Source: Paraburkholderia guartelaensis
GTDB lineage: Bacteria > Pseudomonadota > Gammaproteobacteria > Burkholderiales > Burkholderiaceae
DNA length: 64,000 bases
NCBI RefSeq assembly: GCF_004353905.1
Contig: NZ_SMOD01000005.1
Coordinates: 124,001 to 188,000, forward strand
Direction of reading: 5' to 3'
Shown here: one piece after another, positions 9,690-18,818 of the stretch
Layout: every line of letters begins with the position of its first letter
Position numbering within the stretch: the stretch's first letter is position 1
Translations under genes and position numbers: made by a program
The notes under the pieces: generated by a model
The model's database searches: none
What the model was told of the DNA's origin: nothing
What the model saw: the letters and a program-made list of their open reading frames with translations, nothing else

Positions 9690-10751
9690 ATGAACTCCGA
9701 GACGTTATCCGCGCCCATGCCCCGCACCCTGGTGATCGCTTCGCGGGAGAGCCGCCTCGCGATGTGGCAGGCAGAGCATGTGCAAGCTGCGCTGCACAAA
9801 TTATATCCAGCCTGCGACGTGAAAATTGTTGGAATGACGACACGAGGCGATCAAATTCTCGACCGCACACTTTCGAAGGTGGGCGGCAAGGGTCTTTTCG
9901 TGAAGGAACTGGAGCAGGCGCTGGCCGAGGGCCGCGCCGATCTCGCCGTGCACTCGCTCAAGGACGTGCCGATGGAGCTGCCCGAAGGCTTCACGCTCGC
10001 GGCCATCATGGAGCGCGAGGACCCGCGTGACGCGTTCGTCTCCAACGACTACGACTCGCTCGCCGCGTTGCCGGCGGGCAGCGTGGTGGGCACATCGAGC
10101 CTGCGCCGCGAGTCGATGATCCGCGCGCGCTATCCGCATCTCGACGTGAAGCCGCTGCGAGGCAATCTCGACACGCGCCTCGCCAAGCTCGACCGCGGCG
10201 ATTACGCGGCCATCATTCTCGCGGCTGCGGGCTTGAAGCGCCTCGGCCTTGGCGCGCGCATCCGCGCACTCATCGAGCCCGAGGACAGCCTGCCGGCGGC
10301 GGGGCAGGGCGCGCTCGGCATCGAGATCCGCGCCGATCGCGCCGATATCGCCGCATGGCTCGCGCCGCTGCACGACGACGCCACCGCGAAGGCCGTCGAA
10401 GCCGAACGCATGGTTTCGCGCGCGCTGGGCGGCAGCTGCACGGTGCCGCTTGCGGCCTACGCGCAGTGGCACGACGGCAAGCTTGCGCTGCGCGGCACGA
10501 TCGCCACGCCCGACGCGAGCCGCGTGCTCGCCGCACAGGAGTCCACTGCAGCATCCACGCTCGACGATGCCATGGCGCTCGGCCGCCGCGTTGCCGACGA
10601 TCTCATCGCGCAGGGCGCGCTCGAGATCGTGCGCGCACTTGCGGACGCGGCTCAGGCCGCCGATGGTCCGAGTGGTCCGAATGTGGCGCCCACCCAGGGC
10701 CCCGCTACCCACAACCCAACCGGCGCGGGCGAAGGCCCGGCCTCCCGATGA
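9690..10751 (+). CDS. hemC: Hydroxymethylbilane synthase (porphobilinogen deaminase)
   Basis: A 353-residue enzyme that joins four porphobilinogens into hydroxymethylbilane in haem synthesis. The dipyrromethane-cofactor cysteine is Cys250 in [13 protein letters not shown]. Other family blocks are [47 protein letters not shown] and [12 protein letters not shown]. The ATG at 9690 was preferred over one at 9630 because the homologous region starts soon after. The last 30 or so residues form a Gly/Pro/Ala-rich tail beyond the usual C-terminus. Its stop overlaps the start of hemDX (ATGA), which suggests translational coupling. Confidence 0.96.
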   Translation: MNSETLSAPMPRTLVIASRESRLAMWQAEHVQAALHKLYPACDVKIVGMTTRGDQILDRTLSKVGGKGLFVKELEQALAEGRADLAVHSLKDVPMELPEGFTLAAIMEREDPRDAFVSNDYDSLAALPAGSVVGTSSLRRESMIRARYPHLDVKPLRGNLDTRLAKLDRGDYAAIILAAAGLKRLGLGARIRALIEPEDSLPAAGQGALGIEIRADRADIAAWLAPLHDDATAKAVEAERMVSRALGGSCTVPLAAYAQWHDGKLALRGTIATPDASRVLAAQESTAASTLDDAMALGRRVADDLIAQGALEIVRALADAAQAADGPSGPNVAPTQGPATHNPTGAGEGPASR

Positions 10752-12934
10752 TGGCCGGCCCCAGGCAACCGTACGGCAACCCCAGCCAGCCCGACGACTG
10801 GGGCGGCCCGGGCGACGCCTCCACCGGCGCGAAGCGCGCCTCACCGGCAAGCGGCGATAACAGCAATGGTGACGGTAAGCCGTTCACCGTCGTCATTACC
10901 CGGCCGTCCGGTCAGTCGGATGGTCTCGCCGGACAGCTCGCGCAGCACGGCATGCGCACGCTCGACTTCCCGCTCATCTCCATTGCGCCCGTAACCGACG
11001 AAGCGCCGCTGCGCGCCGCGCTCGGCGCGCTCGAACGCTATGCGCTCGTCGTGTTCGTATCGCCGAACGCCGTCGATCGTGCGTTCGCAGCGTACGCATC
11101 GGTTTCGTCGATCTGGCCGCCCGCATTGCCCGTGGCCGTGGTCGGCCCGGCGAGCGTGGCCGCGCTCGAGCGGCACGGCGTCGCGGCACCCGAGCACCGT
11201 GTGGTGAGTCCTGCGGGCGCGGGGGACGAAGAGCCCGCGCGCTTCGATTCGGAGTCGCTTTACGCGGCGCTCGAAAAGACCTTCGGCGTGGACGCCTTCG
11301 CGGGCAAGTGCGTCCTGATCGTGCGCGGCGACGGCGGGCGCGAGTGGCTCGCCGAGCGTCTGCGCGAAGCGGGAGCCGAGGTCGAGACCGTGGCGGCCTA
11401 CCGCCGCGTCGTGCCCGAGCCGCCCATCGCGGCCTGGACACAGGTGCACGCACTCCTTGAAGGCGCGCCGCACGCGTGGCTCGTCACGAGTTCCGAAGGC
11501 GTGCGCAACCTCGACGAACTTGCGCGCGAGCACCTCACGGCGGGCGAGATCGTCGAGCTGCGTCACGCGCCGCTCGTCGCGCCTCACCCGCGGATCGCCG
11601 AGACGGCGCGCTCAATGGGTTTTGATAGGATTACGGTGTCCGGCGCGGGCGACGAACGCATCGTCGAGACGCTGCTAGGCCTCGCTTCTTCCGTTGTTCA
11701 ACCGGTTCAGAACACTCCGGCCCAGGCGCCGGCTAACCCACGCATGACAGATTCGAACAACTCAAGCAGCACAACAAAACAGGGCGCGCTCGCCACGGGC
11801 GCGGCGGCTTCCAGCAGCGCATCGGCTTCGGGCAGCGCATCGGCGCGGCCGTCGTATGCGTCGTCGGGCTCGGGATCGTCCGCACCGCTGACTCCGCCGC
11901 CGGGCGCAGGCAACGGGCGTCGCGGCGCCGGCTCGGCGCTGTTGTGGCTCGTCGTGGTGCTGGTCGCGGCGGGTTCGGGCGCAGGCGGCTATTTCCTCAA
12001 TCGCAAGGTCGACAACCTCGGCATGCAGGCGATTCAACGCCAGCAGGCAAGCGAGCAGCAGACCGCCGCGCTGCGCGCACGCGCCGACCAGGCTGTTGCG
12101 GGCGCACAGCAGATCGACAAGCAGATCGCCCAGCTCGAAGGCAAGATCGCCGACGCGCAGAATTCGCAGCAGGCGCTCGCGCAGCAATATGCCGATCTGT
12201 CGAAGAGCCGCGACGACTGGACGCTCGCGGAAGTCGGCCAGATGCTGTCGAGCGCGAGCGAACAGCTCCAGCTCACGGGCAACACGCAGCTGGCACTGTT
12301 CGCGCTGCAGAGCGCCGACACGCGCCTCGCCGCCTCGGACAACGCGCAGGCCATCGCTGTGCGCAAGGCGATCGCGCAAGATATCGACAAGCTCAAGGCC
12401 GCGCCGTCCACGGACCTCACCGGTCTCGCCATCAAGCTCGACACCGCGCTCGGCCAGATCGACTCGCTGCCGCTTTCGGGTGAGGCGATCGTCGCGCATA
12501 CGAAGCCGGAAGCTGCGCAGCCCGCCGATATCGCCCAGGTTGCCGCCGCGACCAACCAGCCGAAATGGAAGGTGTGGATCGACACGTTCGTCGACGGCGT
12601 GGGCAAGCAGATCGCGAGCCTCGTGCAGGTGCGCCGCATCGACAACGCGGACGCCATGCTCGTGTCGCCCGATCAAGGCTATTTCGTGCGTGAGAACCTG
12701 AAGCTGCGTCTGCTTTCGGCGCGCCTCTCGCTGCTCTCGCGCAACCAGGACACGCTCAAGTCCGACCTCGCGGCCGCCGACGCCACGCTCGCACGTTACT
12801 TCGACAGCGCGTCGAAAGATACGCAAACCGTGCGCGGGCTGCTCAAGGAAGTGAACGACGGCTCGGCCGCCGTCACGCTGCCCACGCTCGACACGAGCCT
12901 GAAGGCGATCCAGCAATACCGGAGCCGGGGGTAA
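10748..12934 (+). CDS. hemDX: Fused uroporphyrinogen-III synthase / HemX membrane protein
   Basis: A 728-residue fusion. Residues about 45-310 form the HemD domain ([19 protein letters not shown], then [30 protein letters not shown], and WLVTSSEGV), which closes and inverts hydroxymethylbilane into uroporphyrinogen III. A low-complexity Ser/Ala/Gly linker of about 80 residues follows. Then comes one transmembrane helix (about 396-420) and a long coiled-coil periplasmic HemX domain. Two adjacent ATGs (10748 and 10751) both fit; the first overlaps the hemC stop. Fusion of hemD and hemX is known from Burkholderia. The role of HemX is not settled. Confidence 0.93.
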   Translation: MMAGPRQPYGNPSQPDDWGGPGDASTGAKRASPASGDNSNGDGKPFTVVITRPSGQSDGLAGQLAQHGMRTLDFPLISIAPVTDEAPLRAALGALERYALVVFVSPNAVDRAFAAYASVSSIWPPALPVAVVGPASVAALERHGVAAPEHRVVSPAGAGDEEPARFDSESLYAALEKTFGVDAFAGKCVLIVRGDGGREWLAERLREAGAEVETVAAYRRVVPEPPIAAWTQVHALLEGAPHAWLVTSSEGVRNLDELAREHLTAGEIVELRHAPLVAPHPRIAETARSMGFDRITVSGAGDERIVETLLGLASSVVQPVQNTPAQAPANPRMTDSNNSSSTTKQGALATGAAASSSASASGSASARPSYASSGSGSSAPLTPPPGAGNGRRGAGSALLWLVVVLVAAGSGAGGYFLNRKVDNLGMQAIQRQQASEQQTAALRARADQAVAGAQQIDKQIAQLEGKIADAQNSQQALAQQYADLSKSRDDWTLAEVGQMLSSASEQLQLTGNTQLALFALQSADTRLAASDNAQAIAVRKAIAQDIDKLKAAPSTDLTGLAIKLDTALGQIDSLPLSGEAIVAHTKPEAAQPADIAQVAAATNQPKWKVWIDTFVDGVGKQIASLVQVRRIDNADAMLVSPDQGYFVRENLKLRLLSARLSLLSRNQDTLKSDLAAADATLARYFDSASKDTQTVRGLLKEVNDGSAAVTLPTLDTSLKAIQQYRSRG

Positions 12935-12937
12935 GAC

Positions 12938-14137
12938 ATGGCGATCCGTGGACTCCTCTGGCTCGCGCTTCTGTTCGCGATTGCCGTCGCGCTCGCGACC
13001 GTCGGGCGCTTCGACACCGGGCAGGTGCTGCTCGTCTACCCGCCGTATCGCGTGGACGTCTCGCTCAACCTGTTCGTGGTCGGCATCGTGGTGGCGTTCC
13101 TGCTGCTTTACGCGATCCTGCGTTTCGCACGCAATATCGTGACGATGCCGCGCCGCGTGGCAGCCTATCGCGCGCGCATGCGCGCCGAGAAGGCGAACTC
13201 GGCGCTTCGCGATGCCGTGGGCAATCTCTACGCGGGCCGCTTCTCGCGTGCCGAGAAAGCCGCGCGCGATTCGCTCGCCGACGCGAAGAATACGAGCGCC
13301 GCGGGCCTGATCGCCGCGACGGCTGCGCATCGTCTGCATGAATACGCGCGCCGCGACGAATGGCTCACCCAGGTTGACGACCCCGACCTCCAGGAAGCGC
13401 GCCTCATGGCGACCGCCGACATGCGCGCCGACGGCCGCGACGCCGATGGCGCGCTAGCCGCGCTCACCGAAATGCGCACCCAGGGCGGCCGCCGCATCCA
13501 CGCGCAACAGATCGCACTGCGCGCGCAGCAGCAGCTCAAGAACTGGAGCGAAGTGCTCAAGCTCGTGAAGACGCTGGAAAAGCGCGAGGCGCTGCACCCG
13601 GCTGTAGCCGTGCGCCTGCGCCAGCTCGCGGCGGAAAATCTGCTGCGCGACCGTCGTCACAACGCCGACGCGCTGCTCGAGCTGTGGCAGTCGCTCTCGA
13701 ACGTCGAGCGTCACTCGCCGCGTCTCGCCGACTGCGCCGCCGAACTGCTGATCGCGCTCGACCGCCAGGCCGACGCGCGCAAGATCGTCGAGGAAGCACT
13801 CGCGCAGAACTGGGACGCGCGCTTGCTGCGCCGCTACCCGGACACCGCGGGCAGCGACGCGCTGCCGCTCATCCAGAAGGCGGAAGCCTGGCGCAAGGAG
13901 CGCCCTGAGGACGGTGACCTGCTGTTCGCGCTGGGCCGCCTGTGCCTGAAGCAGCAACTGTGGGGCAAGGCACAGTCGTTCCTCGAAGCCGCGCTGAAGT
14001 CTGCCGACGCCACGCAGAACGAGCCGCTCAAGATCCGCTCGCATCGCGCACTCGCGCGCCTGCACGAGCAGCTCGGCGACGGCGAGAAGGCCGCTTCGCA
14101 CTATCGCGAAAGTGCACTGTCGATGAACGTGGTGTAA
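12938..14137 (+). CDS. hemY: HemY-like membrane protein with TPR repeats
   Basis: A 399-residue inner-membrane protein. It has two N-terminal transmembrane helices (residues about 3-22 and 42-63), then a long helical, Ala/Leu/Arg-rich region with TPR-like repeats. This is the proteobacterial HemY of the hemCDXY operon, not the protoporphyrinogen oxidase called HemY in Bacillus. Its function in haem synthesis is not well defined. The start lies 3 bases after the hemDX stop, so the three genes form a tight operon that ends at the terminator at 14171. Confidence 0.9.
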   Translation: MAIRGLLWLALLFAIAVALATVGRFDTGQVLLVYPPYRVDVSLNLFVVGIVVAFLLLYAILRFARNIVTMPRRVAAYRARMRAEKANSALRDAVGNLYAGRFSRAEKAARDSLADAKNTSAAGLIAATAAHRLHEYARRDEWLTQVDDPDLQEARLMATADMRADGRDADGALAALTEMRTQGGRRIHAQQIALRAQQQLKNWSEVLKLVKTLEKREALHPAVAVRLRQLAAENLLRDRRHNADALLELWQSLSNVERHSPRLADCAAELLIALDRQADARKIVEEALAQNWDARLLRRYPDTAGSDALPLIQKAEAWRKERPEDGDLLFALGRLCLKQQLWGKAQSFLEAALKSADATQNEPLKIRSHRALARLHEQLGDGEKAASHYRESALSMNVV

Positions 14138-14170
14138 AGAAGCTCACCACGATTCTCAAGCCGCAATAAA

Positions 14171-14199
14171 AACGGCCGCCTGCAAAACAGGCGGCCGTT
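14171..14199. terminator. Terminator of the hemCDXY operon
   Basis: A 12-bp perfect stem AACGGCCGCCTG / CAGGCGGCCGTT with a CAAAA loop. It is followed by TTGTTTTTG on the plus strand and preceded by an A-run, so it can also serve the convergent MFS gene. Confidence 0.85.
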
Positions 14200-14224
14200 T
14201 GTTTTTGCTGAAGCCGTAATGCGC

Positions 14225-15544
14225 TTAGCGGTTCACGAGCTTCGCCGGCGCCGAAAGCGCGAGCAAACCGCCGAGGATCATGAACGCCGCGAGCATGTAC
14301 ATGCCCGAATCGTTGGCCTTGGTGGCCTCTTTGAGCCAGCCCACCGCATACGGGCTCAGGAAGCCCGCGAGATTGCCGATCGAGTTGATGAGCGCGATGC
14401 CGGCCGCCGCGCCCGTGCCTGCGAGCCAGGCCGTGGGCAGGCTCCAGAACAGTGGCAGCGTGGTGAGAATGCCCATGGTCGCGATGGTGAGCGCCGTCAT
14501 GGCGAGCGTGGTGTCGTGCGCCCACGTGACCGAAAGCACGAGGCCGAGCGCGCCGATGGCGGCCGGCACGGCGATGTGCCAGCGGCGCTCGCGCGTGCGG
14601 TCGGCGCTCTTCGCCACCAGCACCATGCCAACCACGGCCGCGGCGAACGGAATCGCCGAAAGCAGACCGATGGTGAGTGAGTCTTTCACGCCCGTCGCCT
14701 TGATGATGGTGGGCAGCCAGAAGCTCACGCCGTAGAGGCCCATCACGAACGAAAAGTAGGTGAGGCTCATCACCAGCACGCGCGCGCTCGTGAGCACGGT
14801 CATGATCGGCGGGTCCTCCTTGGTGGCGTCTTCAGCGGCGATGTTGCGTTCGAGCAGCGCGCGCTCTTCATCCGTGAGCCACTTCGCTTTGCCGATGCGG
14901 TCGTCGAGCACGAAGAACACCAGCACGCCGACGATCACCGAAGGCAGCCCTTCGAGCAGGAACAGCCACTGCCAGCCTTGCCAGCCGTTCGCGCCGTCAA
15001 AGGACTTGAGAATCCAGCCCGACACCGGTCCGCCGATCACGCCCGACAGTGCGATGGCCGTCATGAACCACGTGGTCATGCGCCCGCGGCGGTGCGCCGG
15101 ATACCAGTAGGTGAGATAGAGGATGATGCCGGGGAAGAAGCCCGCCTCGCACAGGCCGAGCAGAAAGCGCATCACGTAGAACATGGTGGGCGTGGTGACG
15201 AACATCGTCAGGATGGAGACGAGGCCCCACGTGACCATGATGCGCGCGATCCACACGCGTGCGCCCACGCGATGCAGGATGATATTGCTTGGCACTTCGA
15301 ACAGAAAGTAGCCGACGAAGAAAATGCCTGCGCCGAAGCCATAAACCGCATCGGAGAGATTGAGCGCCGAACTCATCTGCAGCTTGGCGAAGCCCACGTT
15401 GACGCGGTCCAGATACGCGACCACGTAACACAGCATGAGGAGCGGAATGAGCCGCCACGCGACTTTGCGATACGTGGCTTCTTCGAAGGCGGAGGGCGGG
15501 GCGCCCGCTCCCGCTTGCGGCAAATGATTCGCTGGACTGGCCAT
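14225..15544 (-). CDS. MFS transporter, anion:cation symporter (ACS)-like
   Basis: A 439-residue permease with 12 predicted membrane helices. The N-terminal half shows YRKVAWRLIPLLMLCYVVAYLDRVNVGFA (given as YRKVAWRLIPLLML, then CYVVAYLDRVNVGFA), a typical opening of ACS-family carriers for organic anions such as tartrate, phthalate or sugar acids. GLCEAGFFPGIILYLTYWYP is another ACS hallmark. The start ATG 15544 has a TCTCCT-complement (AGGAGA) upstream; a longer in-frame start at 15658 has none. It is the third gene of an operon after an aldehyde dehydrogenase and an SDR, 149 bases after the SDR stop. It probably imports the substrate for those enzymes. Confidence 0.85.
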   Translation of the reverse strand: MASPANHLPQAGAGAPPSAFEEATYRKVAWRLIPLLMLCYVVAYLDRVNVGFAKLQMSSALNLSDAVYGFGAGIFFVGYFLFEVPSNIILHRVGARVWIARIMVTWGLVSILTMFVTTPTMFYVMRFLLGLCEAGFFPGIILYLTYWYPAHRRGRMTTWFMTAIALSGVIGGPVSGWILKSFDGANGWQGWQWLFLLEGLPSVIVGVLVFFVLDDRIGKAKWLTDEERALLERNIAAEDATKEDPPIMTVLTSARVLVMSLTYFSFVMGLYGVSFWLPTIIKATGVKDSLTIGLLSAIPFAAAVVGMVLVAKSADRTRERRWHIAVPAAIGALGLVLSVTWAHDTTLAMTALTIATMGILTTLPLFWSLPTAWLAGTGAAAGIALINSIGNLAGFLSPYAVGWLKEATKANDSGMYMLAAFMILGGLLALSAPAKLVNR

Positions 15545-15693
15545 GGTGTCTCCTATGTCGTCTTGCCTGTTTGTTATGTCGGGTATTTCAGGCTGAAGCA
15601 CGACCATTCTATACGCGCCGCCTGGCAGCGACGGCGCGGGAAAACACCAATTCGTCAAGCACTTACCGGGCTGCGAGAGGGGCGGCCAGCCGC

Positions 15694-16452
15694 CTATACG
15701 CAGCGCCCGCCATCCACTTCGATGCAGGTGCCGGTGATGAACGCGGCCTCATCCGAGGCGAGATAGAGACACGCATTGGCCACGTCCTGCGGCGTGGAAA
15801 AGCGCCCGAGCGGGATAGTCGCGACGAAGCGCTGGCGGTTTTCGGGCGTGTCGGGCACGCCCATGAACTCCGCCGTGAGCCCCGTATCGCCGATCACGGG
15901 ATTCACGCAGTTCACGCGAATCTGGTCGGGGCCCAACTCGGCGGCCAGCGCCTTGCTCGCCACGATCATGGCGCCCTTGCTGCCGTTGTACCAGACGAGC
16001 CCGGGCCGGGGCCGGATGCCGGCCGTCGACGCGATATTGACGAACGCGCCGCCGCCGCGCTCGCGAAAGTGCGGCACGAACGCGCGCACGCTCCAGTAGA
16101 GGCCCTTCACGTTGACGGCGTAGACGCGGTCGAACTCCGCTTCGCTCACTTCGAGCACGGGCTTGTTGCGGTGCGTGGTGCCCGCGTTGTTGACGACGAT
16201 CTGCACGCTGCCGAAGTCTTCGATCGCCGCTTCGCGCAGCGCGTGCCAGTCGGCTTCGCGCGTGATGTCCCCTTGCACGGCGATGGCCTTGCCGCCTGCG
16301 AGCGCAATCTCGCTCGCCACGCGCTCGGCGGCTTCACCGTTCAGATCGTTGATGACGACGTTCGCGCCTTCGCGCGCATAGGTCTTGGCTATCCCTTCAC
16401 CGAAGCCCGAACCGGCGCCGGTGACGACAGCCGTCTTGCCTTTGAGTCGCAT
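15694..16452 (-). CDS. Short-chain dehydrogenase/reductase (classical SDR)
   Basis: A 252-residue NAD(P)-dependent oxidoreductase. It has the cofactor motif TGAGSGFGEG (residues about 12-21), NNAG near residue 85, the catalytic Ser (NIASTAG) and YxxxK (WYNGSKGA). The C-terminus GTCIEVDGGRCV is typical of the glucose-1-dehydrogenase/3-oxoacyl reductase-like branch. I chose ATG 16452, which has GGAGAC upstream, over an in-frame ATG at 16479. It lies 30 bases after the aldehyde dehydrogenase stop in the same operon. Substrate unknown; an alcohol oxidised ahead of the aldehyde step would fit the context. Confidence 0.85.
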   Translation of the reverse strand: MRLKGKTAVVTGAGSGFGEGIAKTYAREGANVVINDLNGEAAERVASEIALAGGKAIAVQGDITREADWHALREAAIEDFGSVQIVVNNAGTTHRNKPVLEVSEAEFDRVYAVNVKGLYWSVRAFVPHFRERGGGAFVNIASTAGIRPRPGLVWYNGSKGAMIVASKALAAELGPDQIRVNCVNPVIGDTGLTAEFMGVPDTPENRQRFVATIPLGRFSTPQDVANACLYLASDEAAFITGTCIEVDGGRCV

Positions 16453-16482
16453 GGTGTCTCCGTTTATGTTTATCGACATGAT

Positions 16483-17922
16483 TCAGCCGTGCCGGATCGC
16501 AATCGTCTTGAGCACCGTGAAGCCATAGAGCGCTTCGAAGCCTTTTTCGCGCCCGTGTCCCGAGTGCCGCGTGCCGCCGAACGGCAATTCGACGCCGCCG
16601 CCCGCGCCGTAGTTGTTGATGAACACCTGGCCCGCGCGCACGCGCCGGGCGAGACGCATCTGGCGCGCGCCGTCGCGCGTCCAGATGCCGGCGACGAGGC
16701 CGTAAGGCGTGCCGTTGGCGAGCGCGAGCGCTTCTTCCTCGCTCTCGAAGGGCATGGCCGCAAGCACCGGACCGAACACTTCCTCCTGGGCGAGGCGGCT
16801 TTGCGGCGGCACGTCGCGCAGGAGCGTCGGGACTTCGTAGAAGCCGCCGCTGGGCGCATCGGCTTCGAGCCTGCCGCTCGCCGCCGTGGCGATGCGGCTC
16901 GCGGCCGCTTCGTCGAGAAAGCCGCGCACGCGCTGGCGCTGCTTCTCGTTGATGAGGGGACCGCAGTCGAGATCGGCACTGGCCGGGCCCACGCGCAACT
17001 TGCCGAACGATGCTGCGAGCCGGTCGATGAGCGGCTCGTAGGCGCTGCGCTCGATCAGCACGCGGCTGCCCGCAGAACAGGTCTGCCCCGCGTTCTGCAC
17101 GATCGCGGCGACGAGCACGGGCAGCGCGGCGTCGAGATCGGCATCGGCGAAGACGATTTGCGGCGACTTGCCGCCCAGTTCGAGTGTGACGGGCACGTGG
17201 TGCCCGGCGGCCATCTGCGCGACGAGCTTGCCCGTTTGCGGCGAGCCCGTGAACGAAATGTGGTCGATGCCGGGATGCGCGCTGAGCGCCGCGCCCGCCT
17301 CATGCCCGAGCCCGGTGACGATGTTGAGCGCGCCCGCGGGCAGACCGGCTTCGCGCGCCAGTTCGGCCACGCGCAGCAGCGACACGCAGGCGTCCTCGGC
17401 GGGCTTCACGACGCACGCGTTGCCGGTGGCGAGCGCCGCGCCCACGCTGCGGCCGAAGATCTGCATCGGGTAATTCCAGGGCACGATGTGGCCCGTCACG
17501 CCGTGCGGCTCGCGCACCGTGAGCACCGTGTAGCCGGCCTGGTAGGGCAGCGTTTCGCCGTGCAGCTTGTCGGCGGCCCCGGCGTAGAACTCGAAATAGC
17601 GTGCGAGCGCGGCGGCGTCGGCGCGTGCCTGCTTGAGTGGCTTGCCGGTGTCGCGCGCTTCGAGTTGCGCGAGTTCTTCCTTGTGCTGGCCGACGAGGCC
17701 CGAGAGCGCGAACAGCATTCGCCCGCGCTCAGCGGCGCTCAGTGCGCCCCAGGCGCCCTCGAAGGCTTTGCGTGCGGCCGTGACGGCCGAGTCGATGTCG
17801 GCTGCGTTGCCGCGCGCAAGCTGCGCGAAGGGCTGGCCGGTGGAGGGGTCGATCGCGGCGAGCGTCTCGCCGCTGGCGGGCGAATGCCATTCGCCGCCGA
17901 TGAAGTGCTTCGCTTCTTCCAT
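16483..17922 (-). CDS. NAD(P)-dependent aldehyde dehydrogenase
   Basis: A 479-residue aldehyde dehydrogenase of normal length. It has PWNYP near residue 145, the catalytic-base Glu motif LELGGKSPQ, the nucleophile Cys in NAGQTCSAGSR, and the C-terminal EEVFGPVLAAMPF and ELPFGGTRHSGHGREKG blocks. The ATG at 17922 was taken; one 11 codons earlier lacks a ribosome-binding site. It oxidises an aldehyde to a carboxylate. It is the first gene of an ALDH-SDR-MFS catabolic operon. The type resembles betaine or aromatic aldehyde dehydrogenases, but the substrate cannot be assigned. Confidence 0.9.
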   Translation of the reverse strand: MEEAKHFIGGEWHSPASGETLAAIDPSTGQPFAQLARGNAADIDSAVTAARKAFEGAWGALSAAERGRMLFALSGLVGQHKEELAQLEARDTGKPLKQARADAAALARYFEFYAGAADKLHGETLPYQAGYTVLTVREPHGVTGHIVPWNYPMQIFGRSVGAALATGNACVVKPAEDACVSLLRVAELAREAGLPAGALNIVTGLGHEAGAALSAHPGIDHISFTGSPQTGKLVAQMAAGHHVPVTLELGGKSPQIVFADADLDAALPVLVAAIVQNAGQTCSAGSRVLIERSAYEPLIDRLAASFGKLRVGPASADLDCGPLINEKQRQRVRGFLDEAAASRIATAASGRLEADAPSGGFYEVPTLLRDVPPQSRLAQEEVFGPVLAAMPFESEEEALALANGTPYGLVAGIWTRDGARQMRLARRVRAGQVFINNYGAGGGVELPFGGTRHSGHGREKGFEALYGFTVLKTIAIRHG

Positions 17923-18121
17923 GCATGCGCCTCGTAAATGGGGAGGGAAACGCAAAACGGAAAACGTCGCCGAGGCGTGGCTCGGATCGCCCGATGGAGG
18001 GCCGCGCCGGCAGATCGATTATCGCGCCAATTGCGGGCGCTACGCGCAGGAATTCAGCAGGCACTTCAACTGCGTGCGGGAAAGCCCTGGGCCGAACCGC
18101 CGGCCGTCCTGGCCGATTGGC

Positions 18122-18127
18122 TATAAT
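18122..18127 (+). promoter_or_regulatory. Consensus -10 box before ppa
   Basis: A perfect TATAAT lies about 95 bases before the ppa start codon. No matching -35 hexamer stands at the normal distance, so this is a likely but not certain promoter. Confidence 0.45.
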
Positions 18128-18219
18128 GGCGTCCATCTTCCAACGTCCGCGACGTTCGGTTGCGCGCCGTTTTTCCGCGCGAGCCGTCGATTTTTTCCCC
18201 TTCTCAACAGAGAGCGCTC

Positions 18220-18747
18220 ATGAGCTTTGCAAATGTCCCCGCCGGCAAGGATCTGCCGCAAGACTTCAACGTGATCATCGAGATTCCCGCGCAAAGCGAT
18301 CCGGTGAAATACGAAGCCGACAAGGACCTGGGCCTGCTCGTCGTCGACCGTTTCGTCGGCACGGGCATGCGCTATCCCGTGAACTACGGCTTCATTCCGC
18401 AGACGCTCTCCGGCGACGGCGACCCGGTCGACGTGCTCGTGATCACGCCGTTCCCGCTGCTGGCAGGCTCGGTCGTGCGTTCGCGCGCGCTCGGCATGCT
18501 GCAGATGACCGACGAGTCGGGCGTCGACGCGAAGCTGATCGCGGTCCCGCACGACAAGGTCTGCCCGATGACGGCCAACCTCAAGTCGCTCGACGACGTG
18601 CCCGAGTACCTGAAGGACCAGATCAAGCACTTCTTCGAGAACTACAAGGCGCTCGAAAAGGGCAAGTGGGTCAAGGTCGAAGGCTGGGTCGGCATCGAAG
18701 CCGCCCACAAGGAAATCACCGAAGGCGTGGCGAACTTCAAGAAGTAA
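18220..18747 (+). CDS. ppa: Inorganic pyrophosphatase (family I)
   Basis: A 175-residue soluble enzyme that hydrolyses pyrophosphate to phosphate and so pulls biosynthetic reactions forward. The length equals that of E. coli Ppa. The family I signature DGDPVDVLV with its three metal-binding aspartates is intact, as are MRYPVNYGFIP and the KYEADKDLG region. The start at 18220 (MSFANVPAGKDLPQDF) is the family-typical one; an upstream ATG at 18160 would add 20 unrelated residues. The gene is monocistronic, ending in a strong terminator. Confidence 0.97.
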   Translation: MSFANVPAGKDLPQDFNVIIEIPAQSDPVKYEADKDLGLLVVDRFVGTGMRYPVNYGFIPQTLSGDGDPVDVLVITPFPLLAGSVVRSRALGMLQMTDESGVDAKLIAVPHDKVCPMTANLKSLDDVPEYLKDQIKHFFENYKALEKGKWVKVEGWVGIEAAHKEITEGVANFKK

Positions 18748-18768
18748 ATCGCGCTTCAGGTTCGATCG

Positions 18769-18803
18769 AAAACCGCACGTGCTTGTCAAAGCCGTGCGGT
18801 TTT
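18769..18803. terminator. Terminator after ppa
   Basis: An 11-bp stem (AAAACCGCACG / CGTGCGGTTTT) is followed by a run of seven or more T. Its A-rich left side can also serve the convergent GGDEF-EAL gene. Confidence 0.85.
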
Positions 18804-18818
18804 TTTATGGGCGCTCGA

